Shown: positions 51,606 to 60,050 of the stretch, in pieces
Layout: each line of letters begins with the position of its first letter
Position numbering within the stretch: the first letter of the stretch is position 1
Assembly (NCBI RefSeq): GCF_018130825.1
Contig: NZ_JAFCJS010000007.1
Span: 1-64,000 of the forward strand
Reading direction: 5' to 3'
DNA from: Bradyrhizobium liaoningense
Lineage (GTDB): Bacteria; Pseudomonadota; Alphaproteobacteria; Rhizobiales; Xanthobacteraceae
Length of the DNA stretch: 64,000 bases
The notes under the pieces: generated by a model
What the model was told of the DNA's origin: nothing
What the model saw: only the letters and a program-made list of their open reading frames with translations
The model's database searches: none
Program-made: the position numbers and the translations under genes

Positions 51606-52280
51606 GTGCGCCTGCTCGTTGTTGAGGACGACCCCGATCTCAATCGCCAGCTCACCAAAGCGCTGGCGGACGCCGGTTATGTCGTCGACCGCGCCTTCGA
51701 CGGGGAGGAGGGACACTATCTCGGCGACAACGAGGCGTACGATGCCGTGGTGCTCGACATCGGCCTGCCGAAGAAGGACGGCATCTCGGTGCTGGAGGCC
51801 TGGCGCCGCAACGGCCGCACCATGCCGGTCCTGATCCTGACCGCGCGCGACCGCTGGAGCGACAAGGTGCAAGGCTTCGACGCCGGTGCCGACGACTATG
51901 TCGCAAAGCCGTTCCACCTGGAGGAGGTGCTGGCCCGCATCCGCGCGCTGCTGCGCCGCTCCACCGGCCATGCCCAGAGCGAGCTGAGCTGCGGCCCTGT
52001 CACGCTCGACACCAGGACCGGCCGGGTCAGCGTCTCAGGCAACCCCGTCAAGATGACCTCGCACGAATATCGGCTTCTGGCCTACCTGATGCACCATTCC
52101 GGGCGCGTCGTCTCCCGCACCGAGCTGGTCGAGCATCTCTACGACCAGGATTTTGACCGCGACTCCAATACGATCGAGGTGTTCGTCGGCCGCATCCGCA
52201 AGAAGCTCGACGTCGACATCATCCAGACCGTCCGCGGTCTCGGCTATCTCCTGACCCCGCCGCCCGCGCCCGGCGCTTGA
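51606..52280 (+). CDS. OmpR-family response regulator, PhoP/FeuP-like
   Basis: The 224-residue product has a receiver domain with the acidic pocket (VVEDDPD), phosphoacceptor Asp51 (VVLDIGLPKKDG) and conserved Lys in DDYVAKPFHLEE. A winged-helix DNA-binding domain follows (about 130-220) with EYRLLAYLMHHSGRVVSRTE and TVRGLGYLL. It starts with GTG after GGAGAG. Its kinase partner follows after 94 bp. The pair resembles FeuPQ, which in Sinorhizobium controls cyclic-glucan export, and the PhoPQ lineage in general. I did not assign a symbol because the target is not shown. Confidence 0.9.
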   Translation: MRLLVVEDDPDLNRQLTKALADAGYVVDRAFDGEEGHYLGDNEAYDAVVLDIGLPKKDGISVLEAWRRNGRTMPVLILTARDRWSDKVQGFDAGADDYVAKPFHLEEVLARIRALLRRSTGHAQSELSCGPVTLDTRTGRVSVSGNPVKMTSHEYRLLAYLMHHSGRVVSRTELVEHLYDQDFDRDSNTIEVFVGRIRKKLDVDIIQTVRGLGYLLTPPPAPGA

Positions 52281-52374
52281 GGTCGTCTCGGGCTTGACGG
52301 GAGGCCGAACAGGGCCCTTGGTCCGGTCATGACCTCCGACGCCCCGATATCCTGCGCCTGCCGGGACCCTGCCG

Positions 52375-53751
52375 ATGGCTGCTAGCTCACTCGCCAATCG
52401 CCTGTTCCTGTCGGCGACGGGGTGGCTCGTGGTGATCCTGGCCATCACCGGCGTGGTGCTGTCGTCGGTCTACAAGAACGCCACCGAGCGCGCCTTCGAC
52501 CGCCGGCTCAATCTCTATCTGCGCACCCTCATCGCCGAAGTTGCCACTCCGGACGAGCCGCCGGACCGCCAGTTCCAGTCGCTCGGCGAGCCGCTGTTCG
52601 AGCTGCCGCTGTCCGGCTGGTACTGGCAGATCACGCGCACCGATACCGAGAAGCCGGAGGTGCGCTCCTCGCGCTCGCTCTGGGACAAGAAGCTGCCGAA
52701 GCTTGAGGAGCAGGGCGCCGAACTCACCGCCGCCGGCATCAGGCTCGGCTATGTCGACGGGCCTGAAGGGCAGAATTTGCGGATGGTGGAGCGGCCGGTC
52801 GACCTCGGCGCCGACGGCAAATACCTCGTCAGCGTCGCCGGTGACGACACCGAGATCTTCGACGAGACGCGGAGCTTTGACTACTACCTCGGCGGCACCT
52901 TCACCGCGCTCGGCATCGTGCTGCTACTGACCACGGTCTTCCAGGTCCGCTTCGGCCTTGCGCCGCTCAAGCGTATCTCCGAATCGATCGCTGACATCCG
53001 TTCGGGACGGGCCGAGCGGCTCGAGGGCGAATTCCCGGTCGAGATCGCGCCGCTGGCACGCGAGACCAATGCGCTGATCGACGCCAATCGCGAGATCGTC
53101 GAGCGCGCCCGCACCCATGTCGGCAATCTCGCCCATGCGATCAAGACGCCGCTGTCGGTCATCGTCAACGAGGCCGGCGCCCATTCCGCGGAGCCGTTCG
53201 CGGCCAAGGTGATGGAGCAGGCGGACGTGATGCGCGACCAGGTCGCCCATCATCTGGAGCGTGCGCGCATCGCGGCGCGCGTCTCGGTCGTTGCCACCGT
53301 GACCGAGGTTGCGCCTGCGATCGAGGCGCTGCGGCGGACCATGGAGAAGATCCACCGCGACCGCGGCATCGTGGTCGAGGCCAAGGCCGATCCGTCGGCC
53401 AAATTCCGTGGCGAGCGGCAGGACCTCGAGGAGATGGTCGGCAATCTCGTCGACAATGCCTGCAAATGGGCGGCCTCGCGGGTCTTCATCGAGGCGCTGG
53501 TCGAGGCGCCGCAGCAGGCGGGCGCGGGCCCGCGGCTGCGGATCATCGTCGATGACGACGGCCGCGGCCTGTCGGAGGCGGAGCGGGCCCAGGTCTCCCG
53601 GCGCGGCCAGCGGCTCGACGAATCCAAGCCCGGCTCCGGGCTCGGCCTGTCCATCGTGACCGACCTGGCCGCCCTCTATGGCGGAAGCCTCTCCCTCAGC
53701 GGCGCGCCGACCGGGGGCCTGCGGGCCGAACTGGTGCTCCCCGGAATATAA
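52375..53751 (+). CDS. Sensor histidine kinase, PhoQ/FeuQ-like
   Basis: The 458-residue kinase has two membrane helices (about 15-33 and 172-192) enclosing a periplasmic sensor of about 138 residues, a HAMP linker, the phosphoacceptor His254 (GNLAHAIKTPLSVIVNEAG) and an ATPase domain with NLVDNACKWA, DDDGRGLS and GSGLGLSIV. The LAHAIKTPL box is typical of the PhoQ/FeuQ group. It is expected to sense an envelope or cation/osmotic signal and phosphorylate the upstream regulator at Asp51. Confidence 0.9.
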   Translation: MAASSLANRLFLSATGWLVVILAITGVVLSSVYKNATERAFDRRLNLYLRTLIAEVATPDEPPDRQFQSLGEPLFELPLSGWYWQITRTDTEKPEVRSSRSLWDKKLPKLEEQGAELTAAGIRLGYVDGPEGQNLRMVERPVDLGADGKYLVSVAGDDTEIFDETRSFDYYLGGTFTALGIVLLLTTVFQVRFGLAPLKRISESIADIRSGRAERLEGEFPVEIAPLARETNALIDANREIVERARTHVGNLAHAIKTPLSVIVNEAGAHSAEPFAAKVMEQADVMRDQVAHHLERARIAARVSVVATVTEVAPAIEALRRTMEKIHRDRGIVVEAKADPSAKFRGERQDLEEMVGNLVDNACKWAASRVFIEALVEAPQQAGAGPRLRIIVDDDGRGLSEAERAQVSRRGQRLDESKPGSGLGLSIVTDLAALYGGSLSLSGAPTGGLRAELVLPGI

Positions 53752-53912
53752 TCCTATGTTCCCAAGGGGTTACTGGGCCCGCGGAGCGCCGATCCGGAGC
53801 AAAACGGGGGCATTCGAGCCAACGTCCTCAACGGCTTCTTAAGGCGCTCCCTCCTATGATCGCGCCCGGACGCATCCCATGTCCGCCATTTTATCGTGCA
53901 TTACCCGGGCGC

Positions 53913-55313
53913 ATGAGCCAGACATCGATCGAGCGGCTGAGGGAATATCTCGCGCAGCTCCCGCCGCAGTCGCAGGCGCTGCTGATGCGGGAGTTCGAGC
54001 GCGCGCTCGAGCGCGGCCAGGACACGGCTGTGGCCACCCTCGTGCTCGAGCAGCTGCGCAAGATCGTCCGCAAGACCGAAGCCGACGACGCCTCGCCGCC
54101 GCGCACCGACGATCTGTCGCGGCTGCTGTTCCAGGCGCTGGAACCGTTCCTGGTCGAGGGGGGCGCTCCTATCCGGGTCGGCCAGATCCGGCGTTCCTCG
54201 CTCCAGCCGATCTGGCAATGGCTCGGCCGTGACGGCGCCGCGGACAAGGTGAACGAATTCGAGGCGGCGCTGGCGCGCATGCCGGCTGACAGTGCGGGGC
54301 AGGTCGAGGCTCTCGCCCAGAAGCTCCAGGCGGTCGCCGCGGATGCGATCTTCGCGCTGACCGGTCCAGGTGGTGGTGACAAGTCGCGCGCGCTCGCCCG
54401 GGTCGGCCCGCCCAACGTGATCGAGGATCTCTATTCGGTCGGGGCGGTGCTCCAGGTCCGGGAAGCCATCGCCACGCTGAACGAGAAGTTGCCGCGCACC
54501 TTGCGCGCCTTCGGCGACTCCCAGATCGCCTCGGTGACCTCGGCGCTCAACATTCCGGTTCTCCAGACGCCGCAGATGCTGCCCTTCGCGCTGTCGATCG
54601 TCGTGCAGCGCATGATCGCGCCGTGGCAGATCATTCGCCTCGCCATCAAGATCGCCGCCTCCGACGACGAGATCCGTGTCGCGGCAACGCCCTATGGTGT
54701 CGCCGTCACGATCGCCCTGCACGATTTGTCCTGCGTCGCCGCGATCCTGCGCATGGACATCAAGCGCGGCCATTTCGACAACGTTGCCGACAACCTCAAG
54801 GCGCTGCACGATGGTGTGCGCGGCCTGCGCACCGAGCTCGATCTGCGCAACGATTCAGTCTGGGGCAAGCAGCTGACCTCGATCCGGGCCGACATCTCCA
54901 ATGCGCTGCAATCGGAGATCGACAGCGTTCCCGGCCGCGTGCGCCGCATCCTGCGCCAGCGGCCCGAGAAGGACATTCCGCCGGGGGCGCGGATCGACAG
55001 TACCGAGGTGGAGGAAACCGCGGCGCTGATCGATTTCGTCGCGACCTGCCGCAATTACGCGAGCGAGCTCGCGATCAACGAGGTGACGCTGCGCACCTAT
55101 TCCGACCTGCAGCAATATGTCGAACGCTCGACCGAGCAGCTGGTGCAGTCGCTGCGCGCCGCCGATCACAAGGTCCGCATCTATCGCCAGCAGCAGGTGC
55201 AGGCCGCGATTCGCTTCTGCCAGGTGCTGTTCGGCGATGACTATGCGTCGCTGATGAGCCGCGCTGCGGAGAACGCTGCGACCGGTGAGCGCAAATCGTC
55301 GCGCGCGAGCTGA
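53913..55313 (+). CDS. Large conserved hypothetical protein
   Basis: The 466-residue soluble protein is strongly helical, begins MSQTSIERLREYLAQLPPQS and shows no signal peptide. A moderately hydrophobic middle segment (near MLPFALSIVVQRMIAPWQII) may be a buried helix. I recall uncharacterised relatives in Bradyrhizobium and related genera but no function. It has no clear motif. A longer frame from 53856 exists; I chose the ATG that gives the more plausible N-terminus. It follows the kinase by about 160 bp and may be independent. Confidence 0.65.
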   Translation: MSQTSIERLREYLAQLPPQSQALLMREFERALERGQDTAVATLVLEQLRKIVRKTEADDASPPRTDDLSRLLFQALEPFLVEGGAPIRVGQIRRSSLQPIWQWLGRDGAADKVNEFEAALARMPADSAGQVEALAQKLQAVAADAIFALTGPGGGDKSRALARVGPPNVIEDLYSVGAVLQVREAIATLNEKLPRTLRAFGDSQIASVTSALNIPVLQTPQMLPFALSIVVQRMIAPWQIIRLAIKIAASDDEIRVAATPYGVAVTIALHDLSCVAAILRMDIKRGHFDNVADNLKALHDGVRGLRTELDLRNDSVWGKQLTSIRADISNALQSEIDSVPGRVRRILRQRPEKDIPPGARIDSTEVEETAALIDFVATCRNYASELAINEVTLRTYSDLQQYVERSTEQLVQSLRAADHKVRIYRQQQVQAAIRFCQVLFGDDYASLMSRAAENAATGERKSSRAS

Positions 55314-55413
55314 TCCAAGCGCATATTTTCGTGATCACAATTTGTGGTTGACGCTGCCGGTGGCGGGCCCTACGGTCGCTGCGCAAGCTTTTGGAATTTC
55401 TACCTGTGGGCGC

Positions 55414-55683
55414 ATGAAATCCATTATCAGCTCCATCGAGATCGAGAACCGCGTCATTGTGGCCAAATATCAACGGCTGATGGTCGGCGCGAAGGTCGTG
55501 CTCGTCGAGAAGGCGAGCGGCCGGCAACTGCCTGAGACGGTCACCAGGGTTGCTTCTCCGGTTCCGGTCGGCGCGGTGCGCATCAGGTTGCCGGATGCGA
55601 TTCCGCCGGGAACGTACTTCCTGAAGGCCTTCAACGGTCGCGGCGAGGATGCCGCGCGGAGTGCGGACTTCGAGATCGGCTAA
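55414..55683 (+). CDS. Small hypothetical beta-rich protein
   Basis: The 89-residue product starts MKSIISSIEIENRVIVAKYQ and has alternating hydrophobic residues (VVLVEKASG, VGAVRIRLPDAIPPGTYFLK), which suggests an immunoglobulin-like or other small beta fold. I recognise no family. The frame is open upstream to 55285, but that part overlaps the previous gene and has no homology I recall. Confidence 0.5.
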   Translation: MKSIISSIEIENRVIVAKYQRLMVGAKVVLVEKASGRQLPETVTRVASPVPVGAVRIRLPDAIPPGTYFLKAFNGRGEDAARSADFEIG

Positions 55684-55815
55684 GCCGTTGGGATCCTGAC
55701 CGTTTCAGGACAGCGCGCGGTCGCGCCAAATTGACAATTGTCAATTGCCGCATCGTCCGGCCGTGGTGTAAAGCCACCTATGGGCGCGGGTGGCGCGCTG
55801 CCGGAAGCTTGCCAG

Positions 55816-56931
55816 ATGACGTTATGGTTCGTGTTCGCGCTGATGACGGTCGCGGCGATTTTCGCCGTGCTCTGGCCGCTTGGCCGCAGCGGACGCGCGC
55901 AGGATCAGGGCAGTGAGGTCGCGGTCTACAAGGACCAGCTGGCGGAGATCGAGCGTGATCTTGCCGCGGGGTTGATCGCGGCGCCCGAGGCCGAGGCGGC
56001 GCGCGTCGAGATCAGCCGCAGGCTGCTCGCCGCGGCCGGAAGCGAGTCCTCGCCGGATCTCAAGTCGGCGCCGAGCCTCAACTGGCGCCGCGCGGCAGCG
56101 GTGCTGGCGCTCGTCGGTCTGCCGCTCGTCGCGATCGGCGTCTACATGCCGCTCGGCTCGCCGCGGCTTCAGGACTTTCCGCTGGCGCAGCGGGAACGCG
56201 GGGCCGGTTCCGGCATGGCGCGATCGCTTGAGAATCTCGTCGTGCAGGTCGAGCAACATCTGGAAAAGAACCCGACCGATGGACGCGGCTGGAACGTGCT
56301 CGCGCCGGTGCTGCAACGGCTCGGCCGCTTCGACGATGCGGTGCGGGCCTATCGCAACTCGCTCACCTACAATGGCGAAAGCCCGGAGCGCCGGTCCGAT
56401 CTCGGCGAAGCGATCTCGGCCGCAGCCGGCGGCGTCGTCACCGCCGAGGCCAAGGCCGAGTTCGAGCGTGCGCATGCGCTCGACGCCGATGATCCCAAGG
56501 CGAACTACTTCCTCGGGCTCGCGGCCGAGCAGGATGGCCGCAAGGACGATGCCGCCGACATCTGGCGCGCGCTGCTGGCCAAGGCCCCGGCGGATGCACC
56601 GTGGCGGCCGCTGGTGCAATCTTCGCTGGCGCGGGTCGGCGGCGGCACGATGCCGGCGCTGTCGGATGAGACCATCGCGGCTTCCAAGGACATGGCCGAA
56701 GGCGATCGCAACGCGATGGTGCGCGGCATGGTCGAACGTCTTGCGACCCGCTTGAAGCAGAACGGCGACGACGTCGAGGGCTGGCTGCGCCTGGTGCGCG
56801 CTTATCTCGTGATGGGTGATCGTGACAAGGCGATGGGCGCGTCGACCGACGCCCGCCAGGCGGTCGCCAAGGATGCCGAGCGGCTCCGCCAGCTGAACGA
56901 AGGCCTCAAGACTCTCGGGCTCGACGGATGA
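55816..56931 (+). CDS. ccmI: Cytochrome c maturation protein CcmI (CycH)
   Basis: The 371-residue product has two membrane helices (about 3-20 and 95-115) with a charged cytoplasmic loop between them (YKDQLAEIERDLAAGLIAAP). A periplasmic TPR domain follows (LVVQVEQHLEKNPTDGRGWN, then VLAPVLQRLGRFDDAVRAYR). CcmI chaperones apocytochrome c to the CcmFH haem lyase. It opens the ccmI-ccmE-ccmF-ccmH cluster, the same order as Bradyrhizobium cycHJKL. A start at 55738 would add 26 residues before the first helix and is unlikely. Confidence 0.93.
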   Translation: MTLWFVFALMTVAAIFAVLWPLGRSGRAQDQGSEVAVYKDQLAEIERDLAAGLIAAPEAEAARVEISRRLLAAAGSESSPDLKSAPSLNWRRAAAVLALVGLPLVAIGVYMPLGSPRLQDFPLAQRERGAGSGMARSLENLVVQVEQHLEKNPTDGRGWNVLAPVLQRLGRFDDAVRAYRNSLTYNGESPERRSDLGEAISAAAGGVVTAEAKAEFERAHALDADDPKANYFLGLAAEQDGRKDDAADIWRALLAKAPADAPWRPLVQSSLARVGGGTMPALSDETIAASKDMAEGDRNAMVRGMVERLATRLKQNGDDVEGWLRLVRAYLVMGDRDKAMGASTDARQAVAKDAERLRQLNEGLKTLGLDG

Positions 56932-56968
56932 TGATTTCGGGACGAGACGAGCGGAGAACGGATACGCC

Positions 56969-57478
56969 ATGACGCGCAAGCAGCGACGTATGACCATCAT
57001 CGGCGGCTCGCTCGCCGTGCTCGCGCTCGCAGCCGCGCTGGTGCTCAATGCCTTGCGCGACTCCATCGTGTTCTTCTCGACCCCGACCATGGTGGCGGAG
57101 AAGCACGTCGCGCCCGGCAAGCGGTTTCGTCTCGGCGGCCTGGTGCAGCCCGGCTCGCTCCAGCGCGGCGACAATCTCGCGGTGACCTTCGAGGTCGCCG
57201 ACGGCAGCGCAAAACTTCCCGTCGCCTACAAGGGCATTTTGCCCGATCTGTTCCGCGAAGGGCAGGGCGTCGTCGCCGAAGGCGCGCTCGATGCCAATGG
57301 CGTGTTCAAGGCCGATACCGTGCTCGCCAAGCATGATGAAACCTACATGCCCAAGGACGTCGCCGATGCCCTGAAGAAGCAGGGACACTGGAAGGACGAT
57401 TACGGCACCCAGGCTTCCGGTGGCGCCGCGCCCGCGGCGACGACCGCGCAGGGCAACCCGCAGGGAGCAGTTCGTTGA
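56969..57478 (+). CDS. ccmE: Haem chaperone CcmE (CycJ)
   Basis: The 169-residue haem chaperone has a short cytoplasmic tail, one membrane helix (about 9-28) and a periplasmic OB-fold domain. The covalent haem-binding His122 and ligand Tyr126 are in the expected motif LAKHDETYMPKDV. It receives haem from CcmABCD (not in the window) and hands it to CcmF. Its stop overlaps the TTG start of ccmF by 4 bases. Confidence 0.95.
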   Translation: MTRKQRRMTIIGGSLAVLALAAALVLNALRDSIVFFSTPTMVAEKHVAPGKRFRLGGLVQPGSLQRGDNLAVTFEVADGSAKLPVAYKGILPDLFREGQGVVAEGALDANGVFKADTVLAKHDETYMPKDVADALKKQGHWKDDYGTQASGGAAPAATTAQGNPQGAVR

Positions 57479-59457
57479 TCGTGGAGTCTGGACATTACGC
57501 GCTGGTGCTGGCGCTTGGCCTTGCGCTGATCCAGTCCATCGTACCCTTGATCGGTGCGCGCTTGCGCGACGATGCGCTGATGAACGTGGCGCGGTCCACC
57601 GCGCTGGCGCAGCTGTTGTTCGTCGGTGCGTCGTTCGTGGCGCTGGTGATGCTGCACGTCAATTCGGACTTCTCCGTCGCCAACGTCTACGAGAACTCAC
57701 ACTCCATGAAGCCGCTGCTCTACAAGATCACCGGCGTGTGGGGAAACCATGAAGGCTCGATGCTGCTGTGGGTGTCGATCCTCGCGCTGTTCGGCGGGCT
57801 CGTCGCAGCGTTCGGCAATAACCTGCCGCTGTCGCTGCGCGCGCATGTGCTCGCCGTGCAGGCCTGGATCGCCAGCGCCTTCTATCTCTTCATCCTGGTG
57901 ACCTCGAACCCGTTCCTGCGCATCGCCAACCCGCCGATCGAGGGACGCGATCTCAATCCGGTGCTTCAGGATATCGGCCTCGCCGTGCATCCGCCGATGC
58001 TCTATCTCGGCTATGTCGGCTTCTCGATCTCGTTCTCCTTCGCCATCGCGGCGCTGATGGAAGGGCGGATCGATGCGGCCTGGGCGCGCTGGGTGCGGCC
58101 CTGGACGCTGGTCGCCTGGATCTTCCTGACCCTCGGCATCGCCATGGGCTCCTACTGGGCCTATTACGAGCTCGGCTGGGGCGGCTGGTGGTTCTGGGAT
58201 CCGGTCGAGAACGCCTCGCTGATGCCGTGGCTCGCCGGCACCGCGCTATTGCATTCGGCGCTGGTGATGGAGAAGCGCAACGCGCTGAAGGTCTGGACCA
58301 TCCTGCTCTCGATCCTGACCTTCTCGCTGTCGCTGCTCGGCACCTTCCTGGTCCGCTCCGGCGTCATCACCTCCGTGCACGCCTTCGCCACCGATCCGAC
58401 CCGCGGCGTGTTCATTCTGCTGATCCTGTGCCTGTTCATCGGCGGCAGCCTGTCGCTGTTTGCGGGCCGCGCCACGTCGCTGAAGCAGGGCGGCCTGTTC
58501 GCGCCGATCTCGCGCGAGGGCGCGCTGGTGCTGAACAATCTGCTGCTCACGGTCGCCTGCGCGGTGGTGCTGTTCGGCACGCTCTATCCGCTGGCGATGG
58601 AGATGCTCGCCGACTTCAAGATGTCGGTCGGCGCGCCCTTCTACAATCTCACCTTTGCTCCGCTGTTTGCCCTGTTGCTGCTCGCCGTGCCGTTCGGGCC
58701 GATGCTGGCGTGGAAGCGCGGCGATCTGCTCGGCGTGACGCAGCGTCTGCTTGCAGCGGGCGTCGCAGGCCTTGTCGCAATCGCCATTGCCTGGGGCTGG
58801 GCAAATGGCGGCGCTACGCTGGCGCCGCTGGGGATCGGGCTCGGCATCTTCGTCATTGCCGGCGCGGTCACTGATATCGTCGAGCGAACCGGCCTCGTGC
58901 GGCTGCCATTCGCAACGGCGCTGCATCGCGCCCGCGGCCTGCCGCGCTCGGCGTGGGGCACGGCGTTCGCGCATGCCGGCCTCGGCGTCGCGCTGATCGG
59001 CATCGTCTGCGAGACCACTTGGAACGGCGAATATATCGCGACCATGAAGCAGAACGAGGTCGCCCACATCGCCGGCTACGACGTGAAGCTCGACGGCCTG
59101 TTCCAGCGCCAGGGTCCGAATTACCGAGAGATGATCGCCGAGTTCAACGTCAGCCGCGACGGCGAGATGCTGAGCGTCATGACGCCGTCCAAGCGCAGTT
59201 TTACCACGCGTGGCTCCTCCACTACGGAGGCCGCGCTGCTGACGCGCGGCGCGAGCCAGCTCTACATCTCGCTCGGCGACGCCAATGCCGAAGGCGCGAT
59301 TGCCGTGCGCATCTATCACAAGCCGCTGGTGCTGCTGATCTGGTGGGGGCCGGTGCTGATGGCGTTCGGCGGCGTGCTGTCGCTGTCCGACCGGCGTCTG
59401 CGGGTCGGCGCGCCGAAGCCGGCGCGGGCCAAGCAGCGCCTGCAGCCTGCGGAGTGA
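57475..59457 (+). CDS. ccmF: Haem lyase subunit CcmF (CycK)
   Basis: The 660-residue polytopic membrane protein has the tryptophan-rich haem-handling motif WGGWWFWDPVENAS (235-248) and conserved periplasmic His residues (HPPMLYLGY near 172). It joins haem from CcmE to the apocytochrome thiols with CcmH and CcmI. It starts at a TTG that overlaps the ccmE stop (TTGA); relatives begin MIVE at that point. A later GTG (57481) would lose the first residues of the conserved start. Confidence 0.95.
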   Translation: MIVESGHYALVLALGLALIQSIVPLIGARLRDDALMNVARSTALAQLLFVGASFVALVMLHVNSDFSVANVYENSHSMKPLLYKITGVWGNHEGSMLLWVSILALFGGLVAAFGNNLPLSLRAHVLAVQAWIASAFYLFILVTSNPFLRIANPPIEGRDLNPVLQDIGLAVHPPMLYLGYVGFSISFSFAIAALMEGRIDAAWARWVRPWTLVAWIFLTLGIAMGSYWAYYELGWGGWWFWDPVENASLMPWLAGTALLHSALVMEKRNALKVWTILLSILTFSLSLLGTFLVRSGVITSVHAFATDPTRGVFILLILCLFIGGSLSLFAGRATSLKQGGLFAPISREGALVLNNLLLTVACAVVLFGTLYPLAMEMLADFKMSVGAPFYNLTFAPLFALLLLAVPFGPMLAWKRGDLLGVTQRLLAAGVAGLVAIAIAWGWANGGATLAPLGIGLGIFVIAGAVTDIVERTGLVRLPFATALHRARGLPRSAWGTAFAHAGLGVALIGIVCETTWNGEYIATMKQNEVAHIAGYDVKLDGLFQRQGPNYREMIAEFNVSRDGEMLSVMTPSKRSFTTRGSSTTEAALLTRGASQLYISLGDANAEGAIAVRIYHKPLVLLIWWGPVLMAFGGVLSLSDRRLRVGAPKPARAKQRLQPAE

Positions 59458-59461
59458 TCCG

Positions 59462-59944
59462 ATGCGCCGGATGATGGCCGCGTTCGTCGCGTTGATGCTG
59501 CTGGCTTCGCCCGCGGCGTACGCCGTGCAGCCCGACGAGATCATGTCGGATCCCGTAAAGGAGGGCCGCGCGCGCGAATTGTCGCGCGAGCTGCGCTGCA
59601 TGGTCTGCCAGAACCAGTCGATCGACGATTCCGATGCGCCGCTGGCGCGCGACCTGCGCCTCCTGGTGCGCGAGCGCATTGCGGCCGGCGACAGCAATGC
59701 GCAGGTGCTCGATTTCCTGGTCGCGCGCTACGGCGAGTTCGTGCTGCTCAAGCCGCGCTTCGAGCGCCAGACCATTCTGTTGTGGCTGCTCGCGCCGCTG
59801 CTGCTGATCGGCGGCGGCCTGGCGCTGTGGCTGCAAATCCGCCGCCGCGCGCGAAGCGGTGCAGACGTACCGGCTCCGCCGCTCACTGCGGAGGAAGAGG
59901 CGCGGCTCGCCGCCCTGATGTCCGATGATGCGAAGTCGTCCTGA
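59462..59944 (+). CDS. ccmH: Apocytochrome thiol-handling protein CcmH (CycL)
   Basis: The 160-residue product has a signal peptide, the redox motif LRCMVCQNQSI (Cys46 and Cys49) in the periplasmic helical domain, and one C-terminal membrane helix (LLWLLAPLLLIGGGLALWL, about 102-120). CcmH keeps the CxxCH thiols reduced and presents them for haem ligation. It lacks the fused TPR domain seen in E. coli CcmH, which is supplied here by CcmI. Confidence 0.95.
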   Translation: MRRMMAAFVALMLLASPAAYAVQPDEIMSDPVKEGRARELSRELRCMVCQNQSIDDSDAPLARDLRLLVRERIAAGDSNAQVLDFLVARYGEFVLLKPRFERQTILLWLLAPLLLIGGGLALWLQIRRRARSGADVPAPPLTAEEEARLAALMSDDAKSS

Positions 59945-59945
59945 C

Positions 59946-59963
59946 CTACGTAATGATACGTAG
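59946..59963. promoter_or_regulatory. Perfect palindrome between ccmH and the chemoreceptor gene
   Basis: CTACGTAATGATACGTAG has 7-bp perfect arms around a 4-base centre. It starts 2 bases after the ccmH stop and lies about 90 bp before the chemoreceptor start, so it could be an operator or a short mRNA hairpin. Confidence 0.35.
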
Positions 59964-60050
59964 CCTGTCGGTCGCTGTGCGTTTCATCCTCTATTGACCT
60001 TTGTCTGGAAGCTTGTCGCGAGATTCGATTCCAGCCTCTGAGTCCCCGAG

